DNA of 64,000 nucleotides. Origin: Weissella viridescens. GTDB lineage: Bacteria; Bacillota; Bacilli; Lactobacillales; Lactobacillaceae. Every line of letters starts with the position of its first letter. The stretch's first letter is position 1. The stretch spans positions 155,871 to 219,870 of the forward strand of contig NZ_JQBM01000002.1 in the NCBI RefSeq assembly GCF_001437355.1. The letters run 5' to 3'. The position numbers and the translations under genes are program-made. Under the pieces are notes generated by a model, which saw only the letters and a program-made list of their open reading frames with translations, was not told the DNA's origin and did no database searches. Below, piece by piece: positions 10,401-19,165 of this stretch.

Positions 10401-11121
10401 CAAGTCAATCGAAGAAAATCCTGCTGATCGTACTAAGGAAGTTACCGTTGAAGGTGATACTGATACGCGTACTTACACATTGCCAATGGCAGCCCGCATG
10501 CGTGTTGCCGAAGGTGATCACATTCACCGTGGTCAAACATTGAACGAAGGATCTGCTGATCCTAAGGAAATGATTGAAGTGCGTGATACACTTGCTACAG
10601 AAAACTACCTTGTGGACGAAGTTCAAAAGGTTTACCGTATGCAAGGTGTTGAAATCGGCGATAAGCACGTCGAAGTAATGGCTCGTCAAATGCTCCGTAA
10701 GGTGCGTGTCATGGATCCAGGTGATACTGAACTATTGCCAGGAACATTGATGGACATTGCTGAATTCCGTGAAGCTAACACAAAGCCTTTGTTTGAAGGC
10801 AAGTTGCCAGCTACTGGTCGTCCAGTATTGCTTGGTATTACTAAGGCTTCATTGGAAACAAACTCATTCTTGTCTGCCGCTTCATTCCAAGAAACAACTC
10901 GTGTCTTGACGGATGCTGCGATCCGCGGTAAGAATGATCCATTGATTGGATTGAAGGAGAACGTTATTATTGGTAAGTTGATTCCAGCTGGTACTGGTAT
11001 GAAGGAATACCAAGCTGTTCAACCTGAAGTAGTAGCAGAACCTGTTGTATCTAATGACGATGGTTCAAATATTCCATCAACCTCAGACATTGCAAATGCA
11101 ATGGGTGAGACTACGGAATAA
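7468..11121 (+). CDS. rpoC: RNA polymerase beta' subunit
   Basis: Catalytic beta' subunit, 1217 aa from the TTG at 7468, 8 nt after AAAGGGG; the upstream in-frame ATG at 7450 precedes the Shine-Dalgarno. N-terminal zinc site C60, C62, C75, C78. Active-site NADFDGD at 447-453 holds the Mg-binding aspartates. The second zinc site normally has four Cys; here three are kept but the fourth is Asp902 (CVKDYG instead of the usual CxxCYG, codon 10171-10173). The C-terminus carries the normal trigger-loop and rim motifs ([12 protein letters not shown]). Cotranscribed with rpoB and followed by a strong terminator. Confidence 0.98.
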   Translation: MIDVNKFESMQIGLASPNKIRSWSYGEVKKPETINYRTLKPEKDGLFDERIFGPTKDYECACGKYKRIRYKGVVCDRCGVEVTTSKVRRERMGHIELAAPVSHIWYFKGIPSRMGLVLDMSPRSLEEIIYFASYVVTEPGDTPLTEKQIISEREYRELKQEYGNGFEAGMGAEAIKTLLSHVDVDAEVKQLKADLREVTGQKRVRAVRRLDILEAFATSGNKPEWMVMDVIPIIPPDLRPMVQLEGGRFATSDLNDLYRRVINRNNRLKRLLELNAPGIIVQNEKRMLQEAVDALVDNGRRGRPVTGPGNRPLKSLSHMLKGKQGRFRQNLLGKRVDYSGRSVIDVGPFLKMNQMGLPVPMAIELFRPFIMHELVERNLAGNIRAAKRKIDRRDDDVMDVVEDVIKEHPVLLNRAPTLHRLGIQAFEPVLVSGKAMRLHPLVCEAYNADFDGDQMAIHVPLSDEAQAEARLLMLAAGHILAPKDGKPIVTPSQDMVIGNYYLTTEEAGREGEGMVFSSVDEARTAYQNGYVHLHSRVGIQTSSFPAEKPFTDEQRQKIMVTSVGKLFFNEILPSDFPYLNESNPANFEKIDERFLLDAGADINDYFANTKILAPFNKGYLSDIIAQIYKIYKVTETSLLLDRMKDLGYDISTKSGLTVGMADVTELKEKPAIVEAAHKQVATVTKQFRRGLITDDERYERVIAIWNKAKDDITEQLIAHFEPDNNIFMMSDSGARGNISNFSQLAGMRGLMAAPNGRIMELPIISNFREGLSVLEMFFSTHGARKGMTDTALKTADSGYMTRRLVDVAQDVIIREDDCGSDRGLDVSAIMNGNEVVEPLYDRILGRFAQKSVIDPETGETIVAHNEMIDEAKAQQILNAGITTVNIRSAFTCNTEHGVCVKDYGRNMATGDIVEVGEAAGTVAAQSIGEPGTQLTMRTFHTGGVAGNDITQGLPRVQEIFEARNPKGRAVISEVTGEIKSIEENPADRTKEVTVEGDTDTRTYTLPMAARMRVAEGDHIHRGQTLNEGSADPKEMIEVRDTLATENYLVDEVQKVYRMQGVEIGDKHVEVMARQMLRKVRVMDPGDTELLPGTLMDIAEFREANTKPLFEGKLPATGRPVLLGITKASLETNSFLSAASFQETTRVLTDAAIRGKNDPLIGLKENVIIGKLIPAGTGMKEYQAVQPEVVAEPVVSNDDGSNIPSTSDIANAMGETTE

Positions 11122-11125
11122 TGTT

Positions 11126-11159
11126 AAAAACTCACTGACAATTTGTCAGTGAGTTTTTT
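11126..11159 (+). terminator. terminator after rpoC
   Basis: Perfect stem AAAAACTCACTGAC (11126-11139) with GTCAGTGAGTTTTT (11145-11158), 5-nt loop, T run. Confidence 0.95.
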
Positions 11160-11242
11160 CATTTACGGTTTAATTTTCTAAATAAGTGTGTCATAATGGT
11201 ACTTACAAATTGTTAATGAAAATCAATGCTGGGAGGCACAAT

Positions 11243-12433
11243 ATGCAAGATTTTACTTATGTAAATAAAACAGAAATCCATTTTGGCCATGATCGTATTC
11301 AATCAGAATTACGACCAGTTTTGGAACGCTTTGGTAAGCGTGTCCTTTTGACGTATGGTGGTGGTTCAATTAAGAAAAACGGCCTTTATGATCAAGTGAA
11401 AGACTTACTTGGTGGTTTTGATATCTTCGAATTAAGCGGCATTGCGCCAAATCCAAAGATTGATTCTGTTCGTGAGGGACAAAAAATTGCCAAAGCTGAA
11501 AATGTTGACGTTATTTTGGCTGTTGGTGGTGGTTCTGTCATCGATGCCAGCAAGGTAATTGGCTCAGCGAAGTTCTACGAAGGCGATCCTTGGGACCTTG
11601 TTATCAATCCTAGTCTCCGTAAAGAAATTGACCAAGTCCCTGTTGTCGATATTTTAACTTTGGCAGCAACTGGAACTGAAATGAACTACGGTTCAGTTAT
11701 TTCAAACCCAGAAACAAACCAAAAGTTGGGTACCTATGGTCCTAAGTCACCAGCGGTATCATTTGAAGATCCTGAGTTAACTTACTCAGTCTCTAAGTGG
11801 CAAACTGCAGCTGGTGCGATCGACATTATGTCACACTTGTTTGAGCAATACTTTGATAATGCTGCAAACAAGGACGTGCAAGACGGCCTTAAAGAAGGTA
11901 TCATGCGTGCTGACATTAAGTGGGCCGATACAGCTTTGCAAGAACCTGAAAACTACGACGCTCGCGCTAACTTGATGTGGGCCTCAACCATGGCTTTGAA
12001 CGGTATTGTGGGTCTTGGTAATGAAAACGGTTGGACAGTGCACCCAATTGAACACGAAGTCTCAGCTTACTACGATATTACCCATGGGGTTGGTCTTGGT
12101 ATTTTGACTCCACGTTGGATGCAATATGTTTTGAGCGCTGAAACAGCACCAAAGTTTGCACAATACGGACGAAACGTTTGGCACCTAACTGGTGACGATG
12201 ACATGACTGTGGCTAAAGCAGCTATCCAAAAGACATACGATTGGATTAAGAGTCTTGATGTCCCAATGACATTACCAGAAGTTGGTATCGATTCAGATGA
12301 ACACTTCCAAGCAATGGCTGAGTCAGCCGTTAAGGTTGGACAACTTGATAAGCATGCTTACGTAAGTTTGCAACCAAGCGATGTTGTTAAGATTTTTGAA
12401 GCATCAATGACAACTGAAGGCTTTGAAGCCTAA
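11243..12433 (+). CDS. iron-containing alcohol dehydrogenase (BdhA/YugJ type)
   Basis: NAD(P)H-dependent, iron-activated dehydrogenase of 396 aa, probably reducing aldehydes to alcohols in mixed-acid or heterofermentative metabolism. Start ATG 11243 follows GGGAGG at 8 nt. The dinucleotide-binding GGGS is at 95-98. Metal ligands can be placed at D194, H198, H267 and H281, with the family spacing D-x3-H and H-x13-H. The N-terminus (FTYVNKTEIHFG) is like the NADH-dependent butanol dehydrogenase subgroup; substrate is not settled by sequence. Monocistronic, with its own terminator. Confidence 0.88.
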   Translation: MQDFTYVNKTEIHFGHDRIQSELRPVLERFGKRVLLTYGGGSIKKNGLYDQVKDLLGGFDIFELSGIAPNPKIDSVREGQKIAKAENVDVILAVGGGSVIDASKVIGSAKFYEGDPWDLVINPSLRKEIDQVPVVDILTLAATGTEMNYGSVISNPETNQKLGTYGPKSPAVSFEDPELTYSVSKWQTAAGAIDIMSHLFEQYFDNAANKDVQDGLKEGIMRADIKWADTALQEPENYDARANLMWASTMALNGIVGLGNENGWTVHPIEHEVSAYYDITHGVGLGILTPRWMQYVLSAETAPKFAQYGRNVWHLTGDDDMTVAKAAIQKTYDWIKSLDVPMTLPEVGIDSDEHFQAMAESAVKVGQLDKHAYVSLQPSDVVKIFEASMTTEGFEA

Positions 12434-12440
12434 ATCAAAT

Positions 12441-12471
12441 AAAAGCATCCAGTTTACTGGGTGCTTTTTTG
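12441..12471 (+). terminator. terminator after the alcohol dehydrogenase
   Basis: AAAAGCATCCAG (12441-12452) pairs with CTGGGTGCTTTT, 4-nt loop, run of T. Confidence 0.9.
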
Positions 12472-12532
12472 CGTGCATCTTAAAATGCGGTATACTTAAC
12501 AGTATTAAATCGAATGTTAGGGACTAAAGTAA

Positions 12533-13387
12533 ATGAAAAAAATTGATCAAGGGACTGCTTTTGTGCGGGAACATGCCCACCTGTTTCAGTGCCCAACTTG
12601 TCGCGAACCGTATGAACGTGTCGAGGCACATACATTAATTTGTCCGAATGGGCATACTATTGATGTGAATAAGAAAGGGAGCCTAAATTTTCTTAACCAT
12701 GCCGTTGATACTGAATACGATGATGCCATGCTTGAAGCACGCCGACGTGTACTCTCTGCAGGGTTATTTGACGGCATTATTAAGGCTGTTGCAGACCAAC
12801 TCCCCACTGACCCACAAACGCTCTTAGATGTGGGGACAGGGGAAGGTACACCGCTCGCCAAATTATTAGATTTACGCCACAATCAAGATGTGGGAATCGG
12901 CTTTGATATTTCAAAAGCTGGCGTTAATCTCGGAACGCAACTAGATTCACCGGCTTTTTTTATGGTGGCTGACTTAGCACACTTGCCCTTTAACGAAAAT
13001 AGCTTGGACGCTATCGTTGAATTCTTTTCACCAAGTGCTTATGACGAATTTAACCGTGTGTTAAAACCAGGTGGACGGCTAGTTAAAGTGATACCTAATG
13101 CAGGCTATTTACATGAATTACGTGAAATGCTCTATCCAGTTGATTCAAGTAATCATACGTATAGTAATGAAAAGGTACTAACACGCTTTATGGAACGTTA
13201 TCCGCAAGCTAGCCAACAGACCGTTACGTATACTTGGGATATCCCAGCCGATAAATATGTTGATCTGTTACACATGACACCATTACATTGGGGTGCCCGC
13301 CCTGAAGCCCAAGCCCTAGCAGAAAGCACACCTCTGCAGCGTGTGACAGTTGATGTGACGGTGTTAATGGTACCTCAAGTCGATTAA
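12533..13387 (+). CDS. rlmA: 23S rRNA (guanine-N1) methyltransferase, RlmA family
   Basis: SAM-dependent methyltransferase of 284 aa. Members methylate G745 or G748 in 23S rRNA helix 35; Gram-positive ones usually act on G748 (RlmA-II), but which base is used here cannot be read from sequence. N-terminal zinc site C20, C23, C37, H41. The SAM-binding motif I LLDVGTGEGTP is near residue 96. The Shine-Dalgarno is weak (AGGG, about 9 nt upstream). A -10-like TATACT at about 12491 suggests its own promoter. Confidence 0.85.
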   Translation: MKKIDQGTAFVREHAHLFQCPTCREPYERVEAHTLICPNGHTIDVNKKGSLNFLNHAVDTEYDDAMLEARRRVLSAGLFDGIIKAVADQLPTDPQTLLDVGTGEGTPLAKLLDLRHNQDVGIGFDISKAGVNLGTQLDSPAFFMVADLAHLPFNENSLDAIVEFFSPSAYDEFNRVLKPGGRLVKVIPNAGYLHELREMLYPVDSSNHTYSNEKVLTRFMERYPQASQQTVTYTWDIPADKYVDLLHMTPLHWGARPEAQALAESTPLQRVTVDVTVLMVPQVD

Positions 13388-13397
13388 ATTCTGTGCC

Positions 13398-13423
13398 TTT
13401 TTCCACAGAAAACTGTGGAAAAA
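13398..13423. repeat. perfect 11-bp palindrome with DnaA-box-like arms
   Basis: TTTTTCCACAG, AAAA, CTGTGGAAAAA. No T run follows on either strand, so it is not a normal terminator. Each arm contains TTTTCCACA, which fits the DnaA-box pattern TTWTNCACA, in face-to-face orientation. It could equally be an operator for the XRE gene that starts 72 bp downstream. Confidence 0.6.
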
Positions 13424-13495
13424 TAACGGAGAGTTCGGTAAAATGGTCATAGTTATGATTATTAAATTTAAGTAAAGGGAAATCGAGGGCACATC

Positions 13496-13897
13496 ATGTT
13501 TCCAGATCGTTTGCGTGAATTACGAAAAGGCCGTGGTATCACATTGGAAAATTTAGCTGATGCCATGAATGAACAGCTAGATCCAGGTCAAAAACCAAAT
13601 ACGGCAGCGCAAATCGGTAACTGGGAACGCGGTGATCGATCACCTTCGTATTTGGAAGTCTGCAAATTGGCAGACTTTTTTGAGGTATCGTTGGACTTTT
13701 TAGTTGGACGAACGATGGCCGAAAAAACAGACCTATCCTTACTCTTTCTATCAGGTAAGGAAATTGATTTTAATGGGAAACCGTTAACTGATCAACAACG
13801 GTTTGATATTTTCCAATATGTAAATGCCTACTTAAACCCAGCCGTAGATATGAGTGATGGAGATGTCATGATCAACCATCAAGAAAACCTTTTTTAG
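13496..13897 (+). CDS. XRE-family transcriptional regulator
   Basis: A 133-aa DNA-binding protein. The N-terminal helix-turn-helix of the Cro/C1 type spans about residues 4-72 (RLRELRKGRGITLENLADAM... IGNWERGDRSPSYLEVCKLADFF), ending in the common FLVGR motif. The C-terminal 60 residues have no recognised ligand domain. ATG 13496 lies 7 nt after GAGGG. It is 8 bp upstream of the next gene, so the two form an operon. A perfect palindrome 72 bp upstream is a candidate operator. Target genes unknown. Confidence 0.85.
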   Translation: MFPDRLRELRKGRGITLENLADAMNEQLDPGQKPNTAAQIGNWERGDRSPSYLEVCKLADFFEVSLDFLVGRTMAEKTDLSLLFLSGKEIDFNGKPLTDQQRFDIFQYVNAYLNPAVDMSDGDVMINHQENLF

Positions 13898-13905
13898 GAG
13901 CCAAA

Positions 13906-14739
13906 ATGATGTCAGAACAACAGTTATCATTTGGTCCGGGACGTCAGTTAGAGTACATCGATTATCTCGATGCTCTAGCTGATTTTTTATTACAATTCCA
14001 AAATGTCCCGACCGTCAAACAAAAAATATCCCTAGCTCAGCAGAGTGTCCGTGCGATTAATCAAGGTTTTTATCCACCGACACTAAATGCGATGGAAATT
14101 ACTTCGGACGATATTCTTGCGGTTCAGGCCGAGATTCTAGCACGTTATCCGGATGATCCTGAACACGGGAATCAAGTATGGGCAGACCAGCGCGAGGCGC
14201 TAGAACAAGTCGATTATTGTTTACAGAATATTCGTGATGAATTTATCGAAGACTTCAATATGTATGCGTATTTAACACCTCAATTTTTAACCGCTTTGAG
14301 TCAGTATCTAAATGGACGACCAACCTTAGAAATCATGGCAGGACAGGGGTACTTAAGCGCGGGCTTGCAAGCTCTACAACCTAATCAGAAACTATATGTC
14401 ACAGATAATCAAGATTGGTTAAATCAACCAATAACAGCAGTTCAGCCAGTCATTGACGTTGAATCATTGAGTGCCCTTGAGGCCATTGAACGTTATGGTA
14501 CTGAAGTTGAAGTAGTTCTGATGAGTTGGGCACCTGACACGAGTGAAATCGACTGGCAGGTACTTCAATTATTACGTCAGAAATATCCGAGTCTCGAGTT
14601 TTTGGTAATTGGGGAAAGAGATGGGGCAACTGATTCGCGCACTTTTTGGCAGAATGCCAAACTAAAGGATTTAACCGCAATCAATGCGACCCGACCACAA
14701 TTTGACTTGATTGATGAGAAAATTTATCGCGTGCAATAA
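13906..14739 (+). CDS. SAM methyltransferase-like protein of unknown target
   Basis: A 277-aa protein (ATG 13906; ATG 13909 has better 8-nt spacing to AGGAG). The N-terminal half is helical with no motif I recognise. Near residue 143 the LEIMAGQGYLSAGL segment resembles methyltransferase motif I (LExGAGxGxL), followed by an acidic VTDNQ where motif II would lie, and VVLMSWAPD as a motif IV-like strand. This is consistent with a Rossmann methyltransferase fold, but no substrate can be named. It overlaps no other gene and is cotranscribed with the XRE regulator. Confidence 0.6.
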   Translation: MMSEQQLSFGPGRQLEYIDYLDALADFLLQFQNVPTVKQKISLAQQSVRAINQGFYPPTLNAMEITSDDILAVQAEILARYPDDPEHGNQVWADQREALEQVDYCLQNIRDEFIEDFNMYAYLTPQFLTALSQYLNGRPTLEIMAGQGYLSAGLQALQPNQKLYVTDNQDWLNQPITAVQPVIDVESLSALEAIERYGTEVEVVLMSWAPDTSEIDWQVLQLLRQKYPSLEFLVIGERDGATDSRTFWQNAKLKDLTAINATRPQFDLIDEKIYRVQ

Positions 14740-14763
14740 TTAGTTAACACCAGAAACAAAGAT

Positions 14764-14808
14764 AAGCGTTTGAAATCATTGAAAATGATTTTAAACGCTT
14801 TTTTTTTA
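14764..14808 (+). terminator. terminator after the XRE/methyltransferase-like operon
   Basis: Stem AAGCGTTT-g-AAATCATT (14764-14780) pairs with AATGATTT-t-AAACGCTT, then nine T residues. Confidence 0.93.
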
Positions 14809-15046
14809 TACATAAGGTCAACAAAATCATGAAGTTGACATATGTGGTCGTCTTGTCGAAATCTTAGCCATGAAAAAGCAAAATGACCGTTATGGTTTCC
14901 GAACACGGAATCAGATAATTTATTTAAGTCAAATTGTACAAAAAACAAGTGCACTTTCGTCTATATTATGTCACCAAAAGGTGGTAATCAAAACAAGGAG
15001 GGGAATGATTGTATACGTGAATTGACACAATATAGGGGGGACGAAT

Positions 15047-15757
15047 ATGCAATTGATGCGACAAATGACACTTACAACAGCAGCAACCGTTTTGTTAGCA
15101 GCCACGGTACCAAGTCTGGTGCCACCGACTGACATTGGTGCAGCAGCGCTTACTCAAACCAACCTGACACAATCTACAGGACAACCTGATTTATCGATTG
15201 GTGGTAAATTAGATGTGCAGCTGATGACGGCAACCGAACTTACAAAATTTGAGGCTGGCTTGAAAAGTCGAATCCAACAACTCAATCTACCGAGCCCAAG
15301 CGATGAAGCAGCGGCGTTGAAGATTATGCGTGGTTTATTTGATTCGAAGCAGGCTTACTATGGGGATGTTGAGCAGGCAACAACTTTGTTAATTCAAGCC
15401 ATTAATGCAAATCATCAAGGTGTAGTATCAGGTGAACAGGTGCCTGCTGCGCGCCATGGGCGTGTGTCGACTCGTGTGTTGGGTATTGCCTTAGATGTGG
15501 TCATTGCTGCCAGTGTTGGTGGTGGCGTTGGTGCAGCAGCAGCTTTAGTTCGACGTAAGGGGAAGGCAGCGGCAAAACGGTTCGTTCAACAACGCGTGAG
15601 TCGCAAACTCAAAGCGATGGGACTTGGTCGAGCGGCCGGATATGCTAACTTAGCAACTGATTTTGCCTTAGCTTATAGCTCACCAGGTTCTGTCTTAGCA
15701 CGAGTCATTGACTCACGTGATCGACAACGGAACAATGGATGGATTGAATTATGGTAA
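15047..15757 (+). CDS. secreted protein of unknown function with cationic, Gly/Ala-rich C-terminus
   Basis: I do not recognise a named family. The 236-aa product starts at ATG 15047, 6 nt after GGGGGG. Residues 1-34 look like a signal peptide (hydrophobic TTAATVLLAAT core, possible cleavage after GAAA). The middle (about 55-130) is helical and soluble. Residues 144-168 form a hydrophobic Gly/Ala-rich segment with GGGVGAAAA, followed by a strongly basic stretch (169-195, RRKGKAAAKR...) and a tail ending RNNGWIELW. This resembles membrane-active peptides, so a bacteriocin-like or envelope role is possible, but that is inference. Its stop overlaps the next gene by 7 bp. Confidence 0.6.
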   Translation: MQLMRQMTLTTAATVLLAATVPSLVPPTDIGAAALTQTNLTQSTGQPDLSIGGKLDVQLMTATELTKFEAGLKSRIQQLNLPSPSDEAAALKIMRGLFDSKQAYYGDVEQATTLLIQAINANHQGVVSGEQVPAARHGRVSTRVLGIALDVVIAASVGGGVGAAAALVRRKGKAAAKRFVQQRVSRKLKAMGLGRAAGYANLATDFALAYSSPGSVLARVIDSRDRQRNNGWIELW

Positions 15758-16062
15758 TTTCACGTTATTTAAATTGGATATATTTTCTACTGGGGTTAAG
15801 CATGGTATTTAGCCTGATGCTATGGCAAGGGACGACACATTTTTATCGTTTCGAATGTGCTTGTTTGACGGGAGCTTGCTTGTTTGCATCAAAAGACCTA
15901 GCGCCTCGCTGGTGGCATATCGCGGCCGCTAGTGTTGGTATGACGAATGTTGTGTACGCGCTGCAACTAGCGCATCCCCTTGGACAAGTAGAATTACAAT
16001 ATTTAATTACTGGTTTATGCTTTTTTTCTGTGGGACTAACATCACTCAAATTAGTCAAGTAA
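15751..16062 (+). CDS. small integral membrane protein coupled to the secreted protein
   Basis: A 103-aa hydrophobic protein with three or four predicted membrane segments (about residues 7-26, 33-47, 53-72, 82-100) and no motif I can name. The ATG at 15751 overlaps the end of the upstream gene in the arrangement ATGGTAA, so translation is coupled and the two proteins probably act together. An immunity or anchoring role for the neighbour is possible. The terminator directly after it ends the two-gene operon. Confidence 0.6.
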   Translation: MVISRYLNWIYFLLGLSMVFSLMLWQGTTHFYRFECACLTGACLFASKDLAPRWWHIAAASVGMTNVVYALQLAHPLGQVELQYLITGLCFFSVGLTSLKLVK

Positions 16063-16068
16063 TTAAGT

Positions 16069-16108
16069 AAAAAGCCGACCTTGTTATTTCTAACAAGGCC
16101 GGCTTTTA
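16069..16108. terminator. bidirectional terminator between 15751 gene and pepF
   Basis: AAAAGCCGaCCTTGTTA pairs with TAACAAGGcCGGCTTTT around a 3-nt loop; A and T flanks serve both convergent genes. Confidence 0.92.
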
Positions 16109-16120
16109 TAGCTTATTTTA

Positions 16121-17929
16121 TTATTTAACAAATTGGTCAGAAAGGCTGATGAATTCATCAATATCTTGTTTAATCAAATCAGCTCCGGCTTGCCAGAAGT
16201 CTGGTTCGGTCAAATCCACACCGAGGTGCTTCTTTGCCAACTCTTCAGTAGACATGTTAGCAGTGTCACGTAACAAGCTAATGTATGATGCTTCAAAGTC
16301 CTTTTGGCTTTGTGCCCAGGCGTAAATGCCTGAACTAAAGAGGTAACCAAAGGTATAAGGGAAGTTATAGAAAGGAATGTCATCAATGTAAAAGTGTAAT
16401 TTTGATGACCAGAAATGGGGATGACGCTTATCCAAAATATCATCGAAAGCCTCTGCTTGGGCTACATCCATGATTTCATTTAAGCGCTCAGCAGGGACAT
16501 AACCGTTTTCGCGTTCTTGATAGAATTTGTTTTCAAACAAGAAACGGGCACGAATGTTCATAAACATTGCTACTGGATTAGTCATCTTGGCATCAAGCAA
16601 AACAACCTTTTCAGCATCAGATTGAGCTTGTTGCACATTGGCATCAGCAATTAACATTTCAGCAAAAGTTGAAGCTGTTTCAGCAACATTCATCGCGTAA
16701 TCATCTCGCCAAACGGGTAGGTCAGTTAATAGACTTGAATGGAATGCGTGCCCCAATTCGTGAGCAATCGTTGCCGCATCGTTAACCGAACCAGTAAAGG
16801 TTAAGAAAATCCGTGATTCATGAATGTCAGGGAGCGTATCCATCCAGCCACCAGGTTGCTTACCAGGACGATCTTCGGCTTCAATCCAGTGGTTATCAAA
16901 GGCTGATTGCGCAAAGTCGGCCATTTTCTGTGAGTATTTTCCAAAGTTCTGCACAATGAAATTGGCTGCATCGTCATAACTCAAAGAATGTGGTTGGTAG
17001 TCTCCAACGTGTGTTAATGGCGCAACTTGATCTTGCCACCCAATGCTATCCAAGCCAAGTAGTTCTGCCTTGCGGGCAAAGTAGGCTTTAAACATGTCCT
17101 TATTGGCATCGACGACTTGCCACATCGCATCAAGCGTTTCTTGCGACATCCGGTTTAATTCAAGTGGTTGTTCGAGATAATTATCATAATGGTGGGCTTT
17201 TTGTTCGGTTAGACGCGCACCGGCTAAATGATTCAACGTATCGGCAGTAATTGTTTGCGCATCGCCCCACATCTTCTCGTAACCATCCATCAATCCTGCA
17301 CGAGCTTGATTATCGGGATAACCATCCAACATGTTAAGTGCTTGTCCGGCGGAAATCGTTTTTGTCGCACCATGTTCATCGGTGAATGGCATGCTTAACG
17401 TTGAGGCAACCACGTCATAGTGGCTTGACCATGCTTTAATCCCGTCCAAACGGAGTTGATCAAGCAAAGCTTCGGTCGATGCATCGCCCAAGCGTTGGGC
17501 ACTATGGCGCATTTCATTCAATGTAAAAGCAACATCAGTCAAAGCAGGGTCGGCTAAAATCTTGGCAAATGTTGCATCATCAAACTCAGCCAATAAAGCC
17601 TTATAGGCATTTAGGGGTTGGTTGTAAGCTGCTGCTAATGCTTGAACTTTGTTATCGTATGGACGGTAAGTTGGATTCGTATAATCAGCTGAGATTAAAC
17701 CATTAATATAGGTGTTAACGGTTTTAAGACCACTTTCAAGTGTTTGGACTAATGACGTTAGGTTAATTAATTCCTTGAAATCATTGTCTTGTGTTGGTTG
17801 ATAAGATGCAACGGCATGCGTTAGATCCTCGATTTGAGATTGAATTGTTGCCAGTTTAGTTTGGAAAGCTTCTCCGGTAACGCCACCAGGGTAAATACCT
17901 TCAAGATTCCAATTTTCAGAATATGCCAT
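16121..17929 (-). CDS. pepF: oligoendopeptidase F
   Basis: Cytosolic zinc metallopeptidase of the M3B family, 602 aa, which cuts short peptides taken up or released by proteolysis. The active-site HELGH is at 390-394 (H390, E391, H394), followed downstream by the family's second-domain motif region with the third ligand Glu. The start ATG at 17929 follows AGAGGTG. Length matches the family (about 600 aa). No in-operon neighbours; it is convergent with the membrane protein gene. Confidence 0.95.
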   Translation of the reverse strand: MAYSENWNLEGIYPGGVTGEAFQTKLATIQSQIEDLTHAVASYQPTQDNDFKELINLTSLVQTLESGLKTVNTYINGLISADYTNPTYRPYDNKVQALAAAYNQPLNAYKALLAEFDDATFAKILADPALTDVAFTLNEMRHSAQRLGDASTEALLDQLRLDGIKAWSSHYDVVASTLSMPFTDEHGATKTISAGQALNMLDGYPDNQARAGLMDGYEKMWGDAQTITADTLNHLAGARLTEQKAHHYDNYLEQPLELNRMSQETLDAMWQVVDANKDMFKAYFARKAELLGLDSIGWQDQVAPLTHVGDYQPHSLSYDDAANFIVQNFGKYSQKMADFAQSAFDNHWIEAEDRPGKQPGGWMDTLPDIHESRIFLTFTGSVNDAATIAHELGHAFHSSLLTDLPVWRDDYAMNVAETASTFAEMLIADANVQQAQSDAEKVVLLDAKMTNPVAMFMNIRARFLFENKFYQERENGYVPAERLNEIMDVAQAEAFDDILDKRHPHFWSSKLHFYIDDIPFYNFPYTFGYLFSSGIYAWAQSQKDFEASYISLLRDTANMSTEELAKKHLGVDLTEPDFWQAGADLIKQDIDEFISLSDQFVK

Positions 17930-18046
17930 GAAACACCTCTCATTTTTTTCTAATATTGTATCATAGTTATCAAGTAAAACGCGACCTAAATCAAAATAAG
18001 TGAATTAGTTAACGCCCTATACATTTTATTTTGACGTTGAATTGGT

Positions 18047-18052
18047 TATAAT
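18047..18052 (+). promoter_or_regulatory. -10 box upstream of the alpha/beta hydrolase
   Basis: TATAAT at 18047-18052 preceded by TTGGT. No good -35 at 16-18 bp. About 80 bp upstream of the hydrolase start, leaving room for a leader with a hairpin (18098-18122). Confidence 0.4.
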
Positions 18053-18131
18053 GGATTGTTATTGCAATTATAAATCTTTTTCATAGATTGGAGGATGATA
18101 AACTCATTTAGATTGAGTTTATTGAGAATGA

Positions 18132-19067
18132 ATGGGGAAAACAGTTAAAATGCTAGGCATGGCGGTGTTAGGTGTTGTCGTCTTATTGATGGTTGCCGCA
18201 GCCGGTTTCTTTTATGTGGCGGAGGTGCGGGCCGATAAAAGTTTTGTGACTGAAAAACAAACACCAAAGTCAGATCCGTTGTCAAAGCAAAAGCAACAGT
18301 GGGCTAAAGTGCCAAATAAAAAAGATGTTTCAATGAAAACGGATGACGGTTTGAAATTAAAAGGGCAGTATATTCCTGCTACACGTAAAACCAACAAAAC
18401 GGCCATTGTGATTCATGGTTTCTCGGTTGATCATCGTGAAGTGATTCCATATGCTAATCTCATGCATAATCAAGGCTACAATGTCCTCCTTACTGATAAC
18501 CGGTCAGCCGGAGCGTCACAAGGAAGTTTCATTGGTTACGGGTATCTGGAAGCAAAGGATTATATGAAGTGGATTAAACGACTTGTCGCAGATAATCCTA
18601 AGAGTGAGATTGTCGTCTATGGGACTTCATTGGGTGGTGCCACAACGATGATTCTTTCTGGTATGAATCCGCCTAAACAAGTTAAAGCCTTCATTGAGGA
18701 TTGTGGTTACACAAGTGTTCGAGATGAGCTTGTCTATGAAGCTAACTCGCTCTACAATATTCCAAAATGGTTGGCTCAACCAATCATCAGTATTATGTCT
18801 GTGTATTCAAAGATTATTGCAGGATATTCATATGGACAAGCTGATGCCGTGAAGGCTGTGCAACGCAATGATCGTCCAATGCTCTTTATCCATGGAGCGG
18901 AGGATGACTTTGTACCATCATACATGTTGGATCAGGTATATCATGCAGCAAATGGGCCAAAGGAAAAATTACTTGTGCCAAATGCTGACCACATGGAAGC
19001 TTATCGTAAAGATGTTGTGCAATATGAGCAGACTGTTGACGGTTTCTTAAATCGTTACGTTCATTAA
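18132..19067 (+). CDS. membrane-anchored alpha/beta hydrolase
   Basis: A 311-aa serine hydrolase of the YqkD-like type, probably facing the outside of the cell by an N-terminal membrane anchor (about residues 7-28). The fold is marked by VIHGFSVDHRE (oxyanion loop), nucleophile elbow GTSLGG, an acid in IHGAEDDFVP, and the catalytic His in NADHMEAY. Substrate unknown; esterase or peptidase. The start is odd: the strong GGAGG at 18090 is 37 nt upstream and a hairpin lies between it and ATG 18132, while an in-frame stop blocks any earlier start. Confidence 0.8.
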   Translation: MGKTVKMLGMAVLGVVVLLMVAAAGFFYVAEVRADKSFVTEKQTPKSDPLSKQKQQWAKVPNKKDVSMKTDDGLKLKGQYIPATRKTNKTAIVIHGFSVDHREVIPYANLMHNQGYNVLLTDNRSAGASQGSFIGYGYLEAKDYMKWIKRLVADNPKSEIVVYGTSLGGATTMILSGMNPPKQVKAFIEDCGYTSVRDELVYEANSLYNIPKWLAQPIISIMSVYSKIIAGYSYGQADAVKAVQRNDRPMLFIHGAEDDFVPSYMLDQVYHAANGPKEKLLVPNADHMEAYRKDVVQYEQTVDGFLNRYVH

Positions 19068-19075
19068 AAATAAAC

Positions 19076-19108
19076 GGATGCTTGCCTCAGGGCAATCATC
19101 CTTTTTTT
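19076..19108 (+). terminator. terminator after the hydrolase
   Basis: GGATG-c-TTGCC pairs with GGCAA-t-CATCC, 4-nt loop, then seven T residues. Confidence 0.9.
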
Positions 19109-19165
19109 GTGGGGTGGTTAAATGAAGCGTGCTACAATAGAAGAGACAAAAACGAGGTAAATAAA

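Noticed and set aside
14870-15025. Possible 51-aa ORF in the gap before the secreted protein gene
   Set aside because: No Shine-Dalgarno, no terminator or conserved feature, and its sequence has no recognisable pattern; the frame probably exists by chance.
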